64,000 bases of DNA from Albugo candida (GCA_040437565.1 JBDOQK010000043.1:248001-312000); one strand, 5' to 3'; counted from the first letter of the stretch, positions 22,801 through 34,011 are shown. The notes: a model not told the origin generated them from the sequence alone. A program made the numbers and translations.

Positions 22801-23640
22801 TTTGATCTGATACCTTTGCCAAACGTCCATGCGGGATGATACCGGCATTACAAAAAATTGTTCATGCACGTTTCATAGGTGAGCAGCGTGTTGTGACATT
22901 TTCTGTATAATTTTGATTCTTGGACGTTTAAAATGGGTGCCGTGGAAGGTGACGCACGCTTTTTATCTGGCTGTGCCGAGACCGTCACCCCTATGATGGA
23001 GTCTGCCATCCTTCGGACACGCTGTTCGGTCGCGAACGGTCCTGACATATCAACTGCTCAACGCACGTATTCGTCGTATTCTTCTGCTTCTAGTGCGATA
23101 CGCTTAAGTTTCTCGTGCGCGTCTTCATTTGTATTCATGTACTTCGCAAGTAACCAGTTTCTTTTCTGAATCAAACTTCTTTTAAAGAAAACAAGCAGCG
23201 AACTCAACNNNNNNNNNNNNNNNNNNNNNNNNNNNNNNNNNNNNNNNNNNNNNNNNNNNNNNNNNNNNNNNNNNNNNNNNNNNNNNNNNNNNNNNNNNNN
23301 NNNNNNNNGATCCAGTACCTTTGCAAGCCGAATGCGTTCCTCTTGGTCGTAACACTGTCTTCGAAAGTACCGAACGTGCGCACTAAACGTGGTGTAAATG
23401 ACGGAAAGTGCTGGAACTGTCGGAGTTGCTGATCGTTGATCGAACAAACGACGATTCCGATCTGCCCAGAAGAACTGCAGTGTCACCGCTTGCAATGCAA
23501 GCCATAAATCTAAGATAATTGCTAAATAATCTTTCCAATTCGACCGTAGTGTGTCCTCCCTACACAACCGCCCACGACTTCGGGGATGTTCGACTCTTAT
23601 AAATCCAAATATAGAGTGTATCGGTACTACTTAAAAAGAC
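19885..23640 (-). mobile_element. Ty3/gypsy-type LTR retroelement, decayed (copy B)
   Basis: A broken minus-strand element homologous to copy A at 8606-13475 along most of its length. It retains an RNase H-like piece near 20640-20770 and a gag-like region at 22.4-23.57 kb that contains a 100-N gap. It has many breaks and no pair of terminal repeats is evident. It lies in the same position relative to the ASP hairpin as copy A, which suggests both were spread by one segmental duplication rather than by two insertions. Confidence 0.7.
23209..23308. other. 100-N assembly gap
   Basis: A run of exactly 100 N inside the gag-like region of retroelement copy B. The flanks are not duplicated, unlike three other gaps in the window. 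Confidence 0.95.
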
Positions 23641-23662
23641 ACGTGGGCTCCCCTGTTACACG

Positions 23663-24226
23663 GAATCGAGGTGACTTCGTTACCAAGTTGGAGCGTAAGC
23701 TTTGTGTGACCTATATCAAGTGAGCCTCCTAATCTGAACTCGCTATCTGATAACTCCTCCATCGTAGACCAAATTTCATTCACCGATTATCTTGATACTG
23801 TTGATTCAAAAAGTGCATAGGACCATCATTCTTCAAACATGTAAATACATATAATTCCCTTGTATAATCAACGAAAGCTTGGAAGTCGAGACTTGTATAA
23901 GTGAGTGATGGCCTCGGTATCCAGTGATCTAATCATGGGATCTAATCATGGGACCTAATGATGGGATGGATATCGCACCCATCAATCCATTAAACCAGTC
24001 TCGACTCCCAAGATTTTGTTGAAGGCACAAGAGGATTATATGCATTTACATGTTTGAAGAGTGATGGTCGTATGCATTTTTGAATAAATAAACTAAAGAG
24101 AATCGGTGAATGGACTTCGGTCCAAGATAGAGGAGTTATCAGATAGCGAAATCAATCAAGAGGTTCACTTGATATAGGTCACATAAAGGTTACGATCCAA
24201 GTTGGTAACGAAATCACCTTGATTCC
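23663..24226. repeat. Large inverted repeat made from an ASP gene piece (hairpin 2)
   Basis: Left arm about 23663-23895, right arm about 23996-24226, loop about 100 bp. It is homologous to hairpin 1 at 13480-14044 in both arms and loop, but its two arms differ from one another clearly more than those of hairpin 1. The loop holds a short repeated phrase (AATCATGGGA-type). Confidence 0.8.
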
Positions 24227-24620
24227 GAGTAGCGAATTTTACGCACTGGACCATTTTCGAAAAAAAGTACGCAACTCGAGGTTAGAGAATGTCGCTATCG
24301 AGGAGGATGTGCATCACTCATCAGATTCAACAAGAGTTGGCAATTACCTTTGCCCGATCCGCTTACTTTCTGTGTGCGCCATCTGAATATTCGGTTGGTA
24401 TATATTCATCTTAATTGGTTTTCAGTAATGGTGACACTGTACACTTCTTATTGAAAACTCAAGGAATGATGATTATATTGGTACTGGAATCTTAAGTTCA
24501 AATAATACAACTAAAATGATCATGTACATTTGTATCTATTCCTGAAGATGATACGATGATACGATGGACACTAAAGGAATGAAAATGATCAACAATGCAG
24601 CGTGCCAAGGCTTACGGAAG
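23996..24620 (+). pseudogene. Decayed ASP copy (second tandem block)
   Basis: A plus-strand counterpart of the remnant at 13812-14420: GTTGGTAACGAAATCACCTT corresponds to the GNEVTL part of the intact ASP gene. Similarity continues to about 24600, where a segment resembles the part of the intact gene just after WILGSS. The frame is broken throughout. Confidence 0.6.
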
Positions 24621-24954
24621 AGATAGGCTTATCTTATGTTTTAACTTAAGTCATGCCCTTAATAATCGAGTAACCAGATAGCTAATGTTTTGATATGTTT
24701 CGATTCCAGGCACTCTAATATGTCGTCATAGTTTTAGCTGTCTAGATTCGTCTATGCATAAAACCTGATCTAGTAAGCCATTCAGAACAATCGTAGAAGC
24801 TAATACACTGTAGCCGTGCGTGGACAATACTCGCCGCTATCACTCCAATGCTGAGTCAATATGTGTGAAGCCAAATGCTGAGAAGTTGTTTCTGCTTCTG
24901 AGACTCACAAAACTCTGCTAGATCTACTTTTTTGTAAAGTCGACTCCCGCTTGG

Positions 24955-25170
24955 TTAAAAATTGCGAGCATCCTCTGCATCCAACACATACAGTGTGACC
25001 TCGCAACAGTCGAGTGATGTAGACTTGCTTGTCATTGCACGCGAAAAGAAAATCCATGATGTAACGATCCTGTGAGCTCTTCTATGCTCATAACACGGCC
25101 ACAAGAACAGACAACAGAACAACAGAACAACAGAACAACAGAACAACAGAACAACAGAGCAGCAAGACAA
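24955..25170 (-). pseudogene. SSP-like remnant with a minisatellite in its signal-peptide region
   Basis: The minus-strand frame of 71 codons ends in a part whose DNA (CGAGTGATGTAGACTTGC...) resembles the C-terminal part of SSP at 32788-33054. Its N-terminus is made of CCSVVLLF repeats translated from an 8-bp tandem repeat (25111-25157). It lies in the SSP position of the block. I consider it a decayed SSP gene invaded by repeat expansion; an expressed hydrophobic leader is possible but unsupported. Confidence 0.4.
25111..25157. repeat. 8-bp minisatellite (AACAACAG)n
   Basis: About six perfect units of AACAACAG in tandem. Because 8 is not a multiple of 3, three units encode one eight-residue peptide repeat, so slippage would shift the frame. 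The equivalent place near 14650 in the first block copy has only a short AACAGAACAACAAG run. Confidence 0.85.
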
Positions 25171-25390
25171 TTGAGTTCGAGGGCAAAATCAATTTTTGAT
25201 CACCCAGCCAGCCATGCTCTGAAAGCGTTGGACGATGTATAAAGAAGCACTATTAACAATGAGGATGAATTATTGAGTTTATAGTCACTTTCGAGAACGG
25301 TCAAAAGATGCTTTTGTGGCTTTTAGCTCAGGCCAAGCGCTCACCTCATAAGGATGAGTGCGGCATGACCGAAACAGATTCTGAAACTTG

Positions 25391-25823
25391 AACTGTTAAG
25401 AGATATTTACATCGAATGAGCAAGTTCTCTGACGAAACAAACAAACGCCATCGATTCTACCGATCGCGCATCAGCTGCAAGTTGGTACAGCACGAANNNN
25501 NNNNNNNNNNNNNNNNNNNNNNNNNNNNNNNNNNNNNNNNNNNNNNNNNNNNNNNNNNNNNNNNNNNNNNNNNNNNNNNNNNNNNNNNNNNNNNNNCTAT
25601 AGAGAGTAAGAACATGAAGAAAGTTACTTCTGTTCTCAGCATTACAGACCGAAGTTTGCATTGTTTTATGGTAAAGAGAAGAACCATATGCGAACTGCTT
25701 TGTTCTGACTTCCTATCAGAGGAGTAAGAACTTCACTTGCGACGGATCGAACTTATATCTCACTCTTCAAATCGACTTGATCTTCACTGCCATCTTCTGT
25801 ACGAATTCGATCTTTCATCAAAA
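25391..25823 (+). pseudogene. Third block fragment, gap, and elicitin 2 upstream region
   Basis: The frame starting at 25416 reads SDETNKRHRFYRSRISCK, then KLVQHE, until the gap at 25497-25596. It matches the third conserved fragment at 42521-42712. After the gap the sequence is the elicitin promoter region, nearly the same as 15900-16129, with the initiator TCTCACTCTTCAAATC at 25758-25773. Confidence 0.4.
25497..25596. other. 100-N assembly gap
   Basis: A run of exactly 100 N between the third block fragment and the elicitin 2 promoter. By comparison with copy 1 (about 14990-15910), several hundred bases may be missing here. Confidence 0.95.
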
Positions 25824-26489
25824 ATGAAGACTACTACCTTTTCCCTCATCTCTGCTACGCTTGCTTTGTACACTTCTGGACAAGACGCTCCATCGAATGC
25901 GACCACCATGAACACTGCTTCCAACATGGATGACGATTCATCCAGCAACATGAACACTCCTTCCAACAACATGCCGAGCAACAACATGCGACCTATGGCT
26001 AACAATGAGATGAAGATTGTATCCCCCAGTCCAATGAACACTGATCGACCAATGTGCAATGACACTGTTACTAAAATGGCAATCAAACAGTGGAAGGATG
26101 TGATATCGTTCACATCATGTTCCAAAGCAGTGTCAATGCCCATCAAAAGCATTAATGACGTTGCAAAACTCTCCACTGAGAATCTTCTGAAAATGTGTTC
26201 ATCTTCGGAATGCATCAAACCATTCTCGGATATGGCATCGTCAACTGTGTACAAGAGCTGTGATGTCATGTATGATGGAAAAAAGCAAAATCTTGCCGTT
26301 GAAGCTGGAAAAATTTCTGATATGTGCCAAAAAGACGATAAAGATGAGAAGCTTTCAGGAAGCACTGATAATTCAGGCGATGCGGACCCCAAAGATCCTA
26401 CCGTCAAGGATGAAAAGTCCAGCGCCGCTTTTCACTCATTCAGCGCAGCCTGTATCGCTATTACTTTCTTTGTATTGGCTTCGTACTAG
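25824..26489 (+). CDS. Elicitin-like secreted protein, probably GPI-anchored (copy 2)
   Basis: A 221-residue paralogue of the protein at 16130-16831 with the same order: signal peptide (ends LYTSG), Asn/Met/Pro linker, six-cysteine elicitin-type domain, acidic/serine stalk and hydrophobic C-terminus (AACIAITFFVLASY). The linker is shorter (fewer NNMP units) and the stalk lacks the ESVAD segment before PTVKDEK. Between the first two cysteines it reads KDVISFT where copy 1 has TDVKWIT. The start is set by the signal peptide and by the initiator 50 bp upstream. The role is inferred from the family: extracellular lipid or sterol binding at the cell surface. Confidence 0.85.
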   Translation: MKTTTFSLISATLALYTSGQDAPSNATTMNTASNMDDDSSSNMNTPSNNMPSNNMRPMANNEMKIVSPSPMNTDRPMCNDTVTKMAIKQWKDVISFTSCSKAVSMPIKSINDVAKLSTENLLKMCSSSECIKPFSDMASSTVYKSCDVMYDGKKQNLAVEAGKISDMCQKDDKDEKLSGSTDNSGDADPKDPTVKDEKSSAAFHSFSAACIAITFFVLASY

Positions 26490-26599
26490 GAATAAAAGTA
26501 TCGTAGATTGTATACTCCAATATCATTCATATACAATACATTGACTTCCTGTCCAAAATATCTTACTCATTGCACTTCTATACCTGCTATATCCGTAAT

Positions 26600-28280
26600 T
26601 GGCTCATCGAAAGCCCCCAAAGAGTGAATTTTGGTCAATGGCAACCGAAATATAAAAATAGTCGTGCGAAGCCTGGAAACTATGCTGACTCCCCAATGTT
26701 CACGTTTGTGCAATCCATTTCTGACATCTATAAGAAAGTTGATTACAGATCCAGGAATAAAGCTTTGACTCAAAGCGTTGCTCCATGAGCGCTTTAAATA
26801 TACTTTTCGGCATTGATAAATAGAACCTATTCATCGGTCTTTAGATTAAGCTTACATAGATGCAGAATCCACTTCCTTGTCCCGGTCCAATTTACATCTT
26901 TTTCTACAAAGTGGAAGATTTTAGAGTTTTACGAAGGAATTGTTGGTCATGTCGAAAGCATCGAAGTCTAAGAAAAAGAGCAGCTTCCAGACCATCCACA
27001 ACCATAGCATGTATCTTTGAGTAGAAAGTGCACTTGACAGCTTACAACATCGTAATAGCTATGCCTTAGAACTCTTCTTCAAACTTTCGGAACAAGCTCT
27101 TTTTTCTCCACTTTTTTTTAAAAAAACTTTGAGAATTGGAGACTCTACAATTCTTTCACTGTTCATCAATCCACTATTTCTTCTTGAAAGACTTTTTCCA
27201 AAGTGTTGGTGCCAATGTTCCAGAACACAACTCAATCCAGTGATGTCAATGCGTTGGATGGATAGTAATACTGAGCAGAAAACATTGGAATCGAGCTATG
27301 AGCTCTCAAGTGCTGAAACCGTGTTCCCTTCTCATTTTTCTAGAGAAAAAAAGACATCCACTCCACTTTTGCCCATAAACTTGACAAATCCTTGAATAAT
27401 ACTTGGGCCCATTTAGAGAAGTAGAAACGCAACTCGTTCAGTGCTCCACCGTCTGACGACCTACGCGACAACGGATTCAGCGGGAAAAATCATTTCCAGC
27501 ACCATCATCTCCGAAGAAATAATGGCACAACCCGACCTTCAAAATAAGAGAATGTAACACACTGAAGTTATCTTCACGCTACGCCAAATAACAGTCACCT
27601 TCATGAGTTCATCAACAAGCTTCGATGGAGATGGTGGCTTTAACTCTGCATAAAGGAAAGCAGACGATGAATTTGATGCCAGTCAGTATGCGAAATCAAC
27701 TAAATATCGCGCCTGGAATGCAATTCCAGCACCCTTCGTCATTGGGTCTCATCAAATGTAAAGCTATTTCATGTCAAGACGACTGTGACCTTACAAGTGA
27801 AAGAGGAATGCATGAATCAAGAAACACATTTCCTCAAGCAACACACTTTACAAAGTCTTCGAATTGTGCGAATCGCGCGATGTTGCCTTATCCAAGCGAA
27901 TAATCTGTACCAGAGCTCTCAGCTCTTGGTCACTTTACTGCATTTCAACCTTTGGAAAACTTCCAAATCGCAAGTCAAGTTCAAAAAAATGATGGCAAGC
28001 ACACGTGCACGACAAGCGGTGATGATTCTCTCAGGACGATGGAGTGGGGCACTTTTTGTGTTGCCAAATGTTTTGCGAAGATCGGAACTTTGCTGGCCAG
28101 GGTATCTGGTCAAATTATCGCGTTTTGCATCTAAATGCGTTCCGTGATGTATGCCTTTATTGCGATCGCCAAAGCTATCACTGCTTTCCAATCATAAGCT
28201 CACGACCTCGTCTACCATGCTTTCGCTCTAGAGATTCCATTCGGCCGAGTGCGTTTGCTGAAACAGTTGAGCATTGTTTC
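26600..28280 (+). pseudogene. Decayed gene X copy
   Basis: The first part repeats the elicitin 3' flank and 16.9-17.87 kb. From about 27.4 kb it follows gene X copies at 2.8-4.4 and 35.4-36.3 kb. Around 28140-28200 the anchor TATGCCTTTATTGCGATCGC is shared with the X gene at 58.2-58.3 kb (reverse strand). Frames of up to about 120 codons (for example 27785-28147) are not kept between copies, so they are probably chance. Confidence 0.5.
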
Positions 28281-30750
28281 AGTTAATGGATGACAAAGAC
28301 ATATTGCTAAAGGATCTGCTGTTGCAATGCAACACGTATTATACATGGACTTCTATCTTATATGCGCATCAGCTTTACAAAGTGCTAGTTGCAAGCTGCA
28401 CAACTTCCCAAGCTCTTTACCGAGGACAGGCGACTTGAAAGTGGCTGCGAAGTACTATAAACCTTTGTACACAGCCTGCACCGTTCGGAGATGTTTGTGG
28501 TGGTTCGACGATCATGGAGCTTGATACACGTTTGCAAGTACTTTCGTGGATGATCAGTGGTCGTTTTGATTCGCCTAAATTTCTTGAGAAGCCTCAATTC
28601 TAACTCGGGCTCTGGAGACATGCTGCTCACGATGACGCGATGGAATACGTGCACTACATTCTTCATAAACCGTGTTGAATGCCGGCTCACACAAAATGAC
28701 TTGGATCGCACGAGTATAATGAGTAATTGTCGAGCCTCTTAATAATAGAATAGATCCACATTTAAGACTCTTCTGCATTGTGTGAGCTGAGATATGCGCA
28801 AAATCCAGGAAGCAAGAGCTGGAAGCTTCTGTGGCATGTCTGACTATAGACACTTCACAGGGAGCCGAGTATGTTTGCGTGCGAATGAGCTCTCCACGAT
28901 GGCTCGGAAGGCTCATGACGTACAAGTAATTTCAAGAGAAAAACACAACTTCCTCGTAAGGTTTGCTTATGCTCCGCCTGATCAGAGGATTGACGGCGTG
29001 CTCGGTTACCACAAGAAAAATCTCTCCAAAAGCGAAGTCGTGGGAGATAAATGGCTTGGCTCGAGATTGGTTGAGCTTGATAATCTTCCAACACGTTCAC
29101 GAAGCACGTCGTTCGTTTGCTTGAAGCTGATCCAGATGCGGGGGAATGATTTACACTGGAAGACGTGCATGTCGGCATCCGTACAGCTATAAAATCGTGG
29201 GCCAGCATACTTAGCGAAATATCAATTGATAGTACCGGGGGTTTACAGCATCCACGTCGATCTTGTAGCAAATCTCTCATTAGGAATATCTTTAAAGGAG
29301 CGCCAGAGATCTTGGAGCACGACCACTGTTGCTTCAGATAATGAGGCGAAAAGCCAGTGGATGCGCACAAACATGAAAACCAGCTGAAATGCCTGTTGTA
29401 GACCAACGATGTAGGCCGGTTCTTTCGATCTGACATGGATTTTTTGAATCAGCGAAGCTGTATTCGGTATTTGTAGGAAAGTATTCTTCAAATCGCCTTT
29501 TTCCACCAGTACATTTAGCTTATCCTTGTTCGATTTCTTCCGCTTCTAAAAAGGCTGTGATTTTTTTGAGAATTGAAGTGTTATTGCTCGGAGTTTGCTT
29601 GCTATTGGAGCTTGATAGCATCGAGTGGCGTTTCATAAATGTTTCCCGGGAAGGATTTGATATCGGATGAGTTTTGCCATCATGATTGCATTCTTATCAG
29701 CATCGTTGTCCTTCCTTGCATATGATGGACTCTTTTATGTGCATTTTTAGCGGCAATGCGTTCTTGTTCGATCTCACGCAAAATCGTAGGATCCCAATGC
29801 TTCTCCTTTGCTAAATCGAATGCTTTTGTTTACAATGTCGTTGCGAGTTTTAAAGAATACAAATCTGCTTGTCCAGATGCAACCTGCTTTGAAATACTCG
29901 AAACATTGCTTTGTGTGCGGCTGGATGGAGGTTACTGGGGGTTTAGTGCATTATTACAAAAACACGTGAGGGAATCATGGCTGAGGATAATTTATACTTG
30001 GGTAATCCTCCAGTGATAGATTATCGATCCTCGTGGTCCAAATGGCCTCAAACGAGTAGAAGATTGGTAAGTTTGCATATTCTTCCTGAGAATGCAATGC
30101 TGCCAAAAAATGTAGCATAATGAATGAATTTGTGGGTAGTATGAGGATGACGCTTTGAATGCCTTTCAGTCTAGAGGCCCATAAGAACTGTGGAGAGAAT
30201 ATCCCTCGTAACTTGCGGAAGTAATCGCAGATTGCACTCATAACAAACCTCATAGATCCAATTCTCCCATCTACATATATTAGTGAGCCGTAGGACAAAG
30301 CGTCCAAGTAATTTTGCTGCATCCTTGAAATTGAACTGGTGCGCTTGTATGAAGGAGTGGCTCTTTTATCATAAGTCTGACCGTATCGATTGTCTCATTG
30401 CTCCATAACCTTCATAGACGAGCTCATTTGCATGTGTTCATTTCGAAAATCGATCGTTTCTTTCAAGATTCATTTGTGGAAAGACTGCAAGGTAGTCTCA
30501 AAAGCTGCACCAAAGCCTTGCTGCGCAGCTTCCATCTCGACTGGACGCCAATTGTGTATTAACCCTTCTTGTTGCGTTGCAGCGGTCTGGGAGAAATTCC
30601 AAGTACTTGATGAAGCTATGGACCGAGGAGATATGCAAGGTGCATCATGATCCCAGAAAAATCAGAAAAAAAAAGCCGAGCTGGTTTCACCGTTGCTTTT
30701 CTGTCCAAAATATTGTAAGTAATTGATTGGGGTTGTTTTCAACTATGCGA
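28281..30750 (-). pseudogene. Decayed copy of the POL5/MYBBP1A-like gene
   Basis: Minus-strand islands of homology to the open copy at 56240-58123. The C-terminal part near 28500-28640 reads MSPEPELELRLLKK and then PRKYLQTCIKL, corresponding to the TPESDVEAK...REYLQTCTKL region. The part coding for the MYBBP1A N-terminal repeats lies near 30480-30660 (reverse of the SSRDAARQ segment). Many frame changes. The copy ends near the 5' flank with AATACTGTCTATGG, the counterpart of CAGTATTTTATG upstream of the open gene. Confidence 0.6.
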
Positions 30751-31955
30751 CGTCAGATCCAACTTTATGATGCCATGAATTCTCGTAAAAGCACGAAAGT
30801 ATCCGATGACAAATGATGTCAACGTTGTTCGCAGTTTGATAGAAGAAATACTGTCTATGGTTGTAGTTTTCGATTACTGCTGTTATTGGTATAGCATCAT
30901 GTCGAATGTATCGAAAAACATCATCAAGCCATTGCTCAGAGAGTCTTCTTACACCTAAACGTCTCTTGTCGTTGTCACATCTTTTACTGGAGCGTGCTGC
31001 TTTGAGCTATAGGGATATTTGTTGTTCCCGTCTGCTCAAAATTAGGACGTTGTAAATAATCTACCGCTTGATAACGTGAATAGTATCGTACCGATCGCAA
31101 TATTTCCTGCTGTGTGAACCAAGCTAACGTTGTCACACGTTGTTTCCTCCAATTAACTTGACGTGAGAACGGATCCAGGGTAGACAAATGCAAGATCCTG
31201 TAGAAGGAAAGCTTTCGGCAACCGACGAAAATCGATGCCGGTGATCTATTCTTATGAAGACGGGCATCAAAGAGAGCATGAGCGAGCCTCTGCATCAGTC
31301 CGAGTCATCGACACGGTATCGTACACTAGGAATGACGAGGTGAAGCTTGGTGACAATCTGATTCAAGTCCCATGACATCAAATGCTTGCCTCCTTACACA
31401 AGCAATTATGAATTTATACGAGCCGTGGATATATCGTCAACCGAGACGACACGTTCGAATCGCTTCCTTTCATGTCAAACGATTGTAGCGCACTGATCTG
31501 TGAAATTGCTTTTTGGGGATGGTGAGGCTATGCGCAGTTAGAGCTAAATTTAAACTGTTCAAGCGATCGCGTTTCCCCTATGTGATGTCGTTTTGTCACT
31601 GTTGATTGACTTGTTACAAGTAAAGATTATAGCTCGACAGAATCCATTTTTCTGAGCGATATCAGTTCTTTTTCCATTTAAGATTACTTTTTCCTGCTTT
31701 TGCGCACGTAACTCGAGCTATCTCGTAGATGCGCTATCGCGTACAACCTCTATGTGTAAAGGACGCATTCTATTGAGCTCCATGCTCAAATACGAAATGA
31801 ATTGGGACTCTTCGAACTTGCTGGTTGCGAGAGAAACTTTACCGTTTCCTGGAAATGAGTCTCAGTCTTCAGACTTTCTTTGTATAAAGTCACGACGTTT
31901 CCGTATCCATATCGGTCAAGGCTCATGGTCCTACTCAACGGTTTCGTTCCCCGGT
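30751..31955 (-). pseudogene. Decayed gene Y copy
   Basis: It resembles 7.33-8.6 kb, 39.06-39.95 kb and (reversed) 54.95-56.2 kb. Anchors include GCGATCGGTACGATA read on the minus strand near 31080-31100 and TTCGAATCGCTTCCTTTCAT at about 31450. No conserved long frame remains. Confidence 0.4.
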
Positions 31956-32460
31956 TTATGCAGCTCGGCCTAAGATAGAGGCCTTGCGGATAGTAGAATC
32001 GAAAGGTTGGAGGCTTAGATCATAGAAGGCAATTGGTTACAATACAACTTGTTGACGAATTTATTTGATTCCGAGTACCAAATTCTATGACATTTGCATG
32101 AATGGAAACGCACTCAACTTGACATAAGAAAATGGTCGTTATCAAGATATTTCCCGTCATTCGTCACAATCGGCAAACGTTTTAGAAGATATGTGCACGA
32201 TCCATTTACCTTGGGAATATATCATCAATATTCTTCACTAGTACATACGTCCACTCAACTGTTTGTCAGAAATATTGACGCTTGTACTTTTCCCATAGAA
32301 GATTGAAAGAAGATGATGATGAATGCATACTGGGATCTTCGATATTTAAAAGTTTTAACCTGCTATAATGACATGTGGAATAAGTATCTGTGGATGATGA
32401 TGCGATGGACAGTGTGAAGGAATCTGATCTCAATATTAAATCGATGATAAAGGTGAAATG
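31956..32460 (+). pseudogene. Decayed ASP copy
   Basis: Plus-strand DNA follows the intact ASP gene from the GNEVTLIP-coding region (32055-32075) through ATGGTCGTTATCAAG (32130) and TGTTTGTCAGAAATATTGACGC (32260) to the WILGSS region (about 32330). Single-base shifts break the frame. It converges on the SSP gene at 32788-33054. Confidence 0.6.
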
Positions 32461-32787
32461 AAGAAGGAATCAAGGATGCACTGTTGTACGGAGGAGAAGT
32501 TTAGGAAAACAAGCGATATTGACTGGACTAAGGGGAGGAAAAATACATAGTCATCGCACATTGGATGCGCGAATTCGATGTTTCTCTCTCTCAGTCTTAC
32601 CTGGTAGCAGCCATTCGAAACAATCGGCAACGCTGATGGCCGCGGTTGACAATACGAGATCCGCATTTTATTGCAATTTTATCTTTTCTTATTTGAAAGT
32701 TGCTATCATTCTCGGTACCCGACTAATATCGTGTTTTGTTTGTATGGCCAATCGTTAGAATCTTGTAATTGTAAAGGGCATGTCAGC

Positions 32788-33054
32788 TTATGATCTCGCA
32801 ACCGTCGATTTCATATCGACTTTCCTCTCATTGCCCGCGAAACCGAAGCATACGCTGTAGCGATTCATCAAGTAGTCGTTTGCATATGGCATGGTCTCAT
32901 CGACACATCGAAAGGATACAAGACTGAATGAGATCGAGCGCTGAATCAATGTGGGATTGCCAAGCCAACCACACGCAAAAAGCAAAGCGTCACACGCTGT
33001 ACAAGTAGTAACAGCGGGAATGAGGATGGTTAAGAAGGTCTTGATGGCCTTCAT
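32788..33054 (-). CDS. Small secreted cysteine protein candidate (SSP)
   Basis: An 88-residue open frame with a plausible signal peptide (MKAIKTFLTILIPAVTTCTA), then four cysteines (21, 28, 50, 69) in a 68-residue mature protein. It is the only uninterrupted member of a family whose decayed copies lie at 18463-18841, 24955-25170, 41321-41578/42102-42425 and 52485-52839. The most conserved phrases are TACDALLFACG and YSVCFGFAGN. It faces an ASP gene or remnant in every well-preserved copy. No known family is recognised. Size, predicted secretion and cysteines fit an apoplastic effector, but that is inference. Gene status is uncertain because it is short and its siblings are broken. Confidence 0.5.
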   Translation of the reverse strand: MKAIKTFLTILIPAVTTCTACDALLFACGWLGNPTLIQRSISFSLVSFRCVDETMPYANDYLMNRYSVCFGFAGNERKVDMKSTVARS

Positions 33055-33159
33055 ACAAAATGAAATAATGGATTTTTGGTTGGTGTCAACAAACGCCGAG
33101 GGCTCCCTTTAAGAGTACGAATACGACCGAAATAGATGCTCAGACCAGGATTAAGATTT

Positions 33160-33324
33160 ATTTACAACGGAGTGAGCGAGGAGCCTGACGAGACAAAGAA
33201 GACATTTTCCATATCACCGATTACGATTCAGCTGCAACTTGACCCGTTTTGTTCAGCTCGATTCAATGCTAGGATGAACCCGTGATCTATTATGGCAGAG
33301 GCATCTGATGTGGTAATTAGACCA
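33160..33324 (+). pseudogene. Third conserved block fragment
   Basis: Plus-strand DNA at 33190-33320 parallels the fragment at 42521-42712 (ACAAAGAA..., CAGCTGCAA-CTTGACCC, GCATCTGATGTG). The encoded phrase ASDVVIRP matches ASDVIIRS. It is cut by the gap and repeated after it at 34117-34281. Confidence 0.4.
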
Positions 33325-33744
33325 NNNNNNNNNNNNNNNNNNNNNNNNNNNNNNNNNNNNNNNNNNNNNNNNNNNNNNNNNNNNNNNNNNNNNNNNNNNN
33401 NNNNNNNNNNNNNNNNNNNNNNNNAATCAAGGATGCACTGTTGTACGGAGGAGAAGTTTAGGAAAACAAGCGATATTGACTGGACTAAGGGGAGGAAAAA
33501 TACATAGTCATCGCACATTGGATGCGCGAATTCGATGTTTCTCTCTCTCAGTCTTACCTGGTAGCAGCCATTCGAAACAATCGGCAACGCTGATGGCCGC
33601 GGTTGACAATACGAGATCCGCATTTTATTGCAATTTTATCTTTTCTTATTTGAAAGTTGCTATCATTCTCGGTACCCGACTAATATCGTGTTTTGTTTGT
33701 ATGGCCAATCGTTAGAATCTTGTAATTGTAAAGGGCATGTCAGC

Positions 33745-34011
33745 TTATGATCTCGCAACCGTCGATTTCATATCGACTTTCCTCTCATTGCCCGCGAAAC
33801 CGAAGCATACGCTGTAGCGATTCATCAAGTAGTCGTTTGCATATGGCATGGTCTCATCGACACATCGAAAGGATACAAGACTGAATGAGATCGAGCGCTG
33901 AATCAATGTGGGATTGCCAAGCCAACCACACGCAAAAAGCAAAGCGTCACACGCTGTACAAGTAGTAACAGCGGGAATGAGGATGGTTAAGAAGGTCTTG
34001 ATGGCCTTCAT
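33745..34011 (-). CDS. SSP, second paper copy across the gap
   Basis: Identical to 32788-33054; see the duplication at 32468-34281. Most likely the same gene assembled twice. If both copies were real, they would be a perfectly homogenised pair. Confidence 0.35.
   Translation of the reverse strand: MKAIKTFLTILIPAVTTCTACDALLFACGWLGNPTLIQRSISFSLVSFRCVDETMPYANDYLMNRYSVCFGFAGNERKVDMKSTVARS

Noticed and set aside
24955-25170. A possible small hydrophobic Cys/Val/Leu-repeat protein.
   Set aside because: The repeat peptide is a direct translation of an 8-bp minisatellite inside a decayed SSP copy; nothing shows it is expressed.
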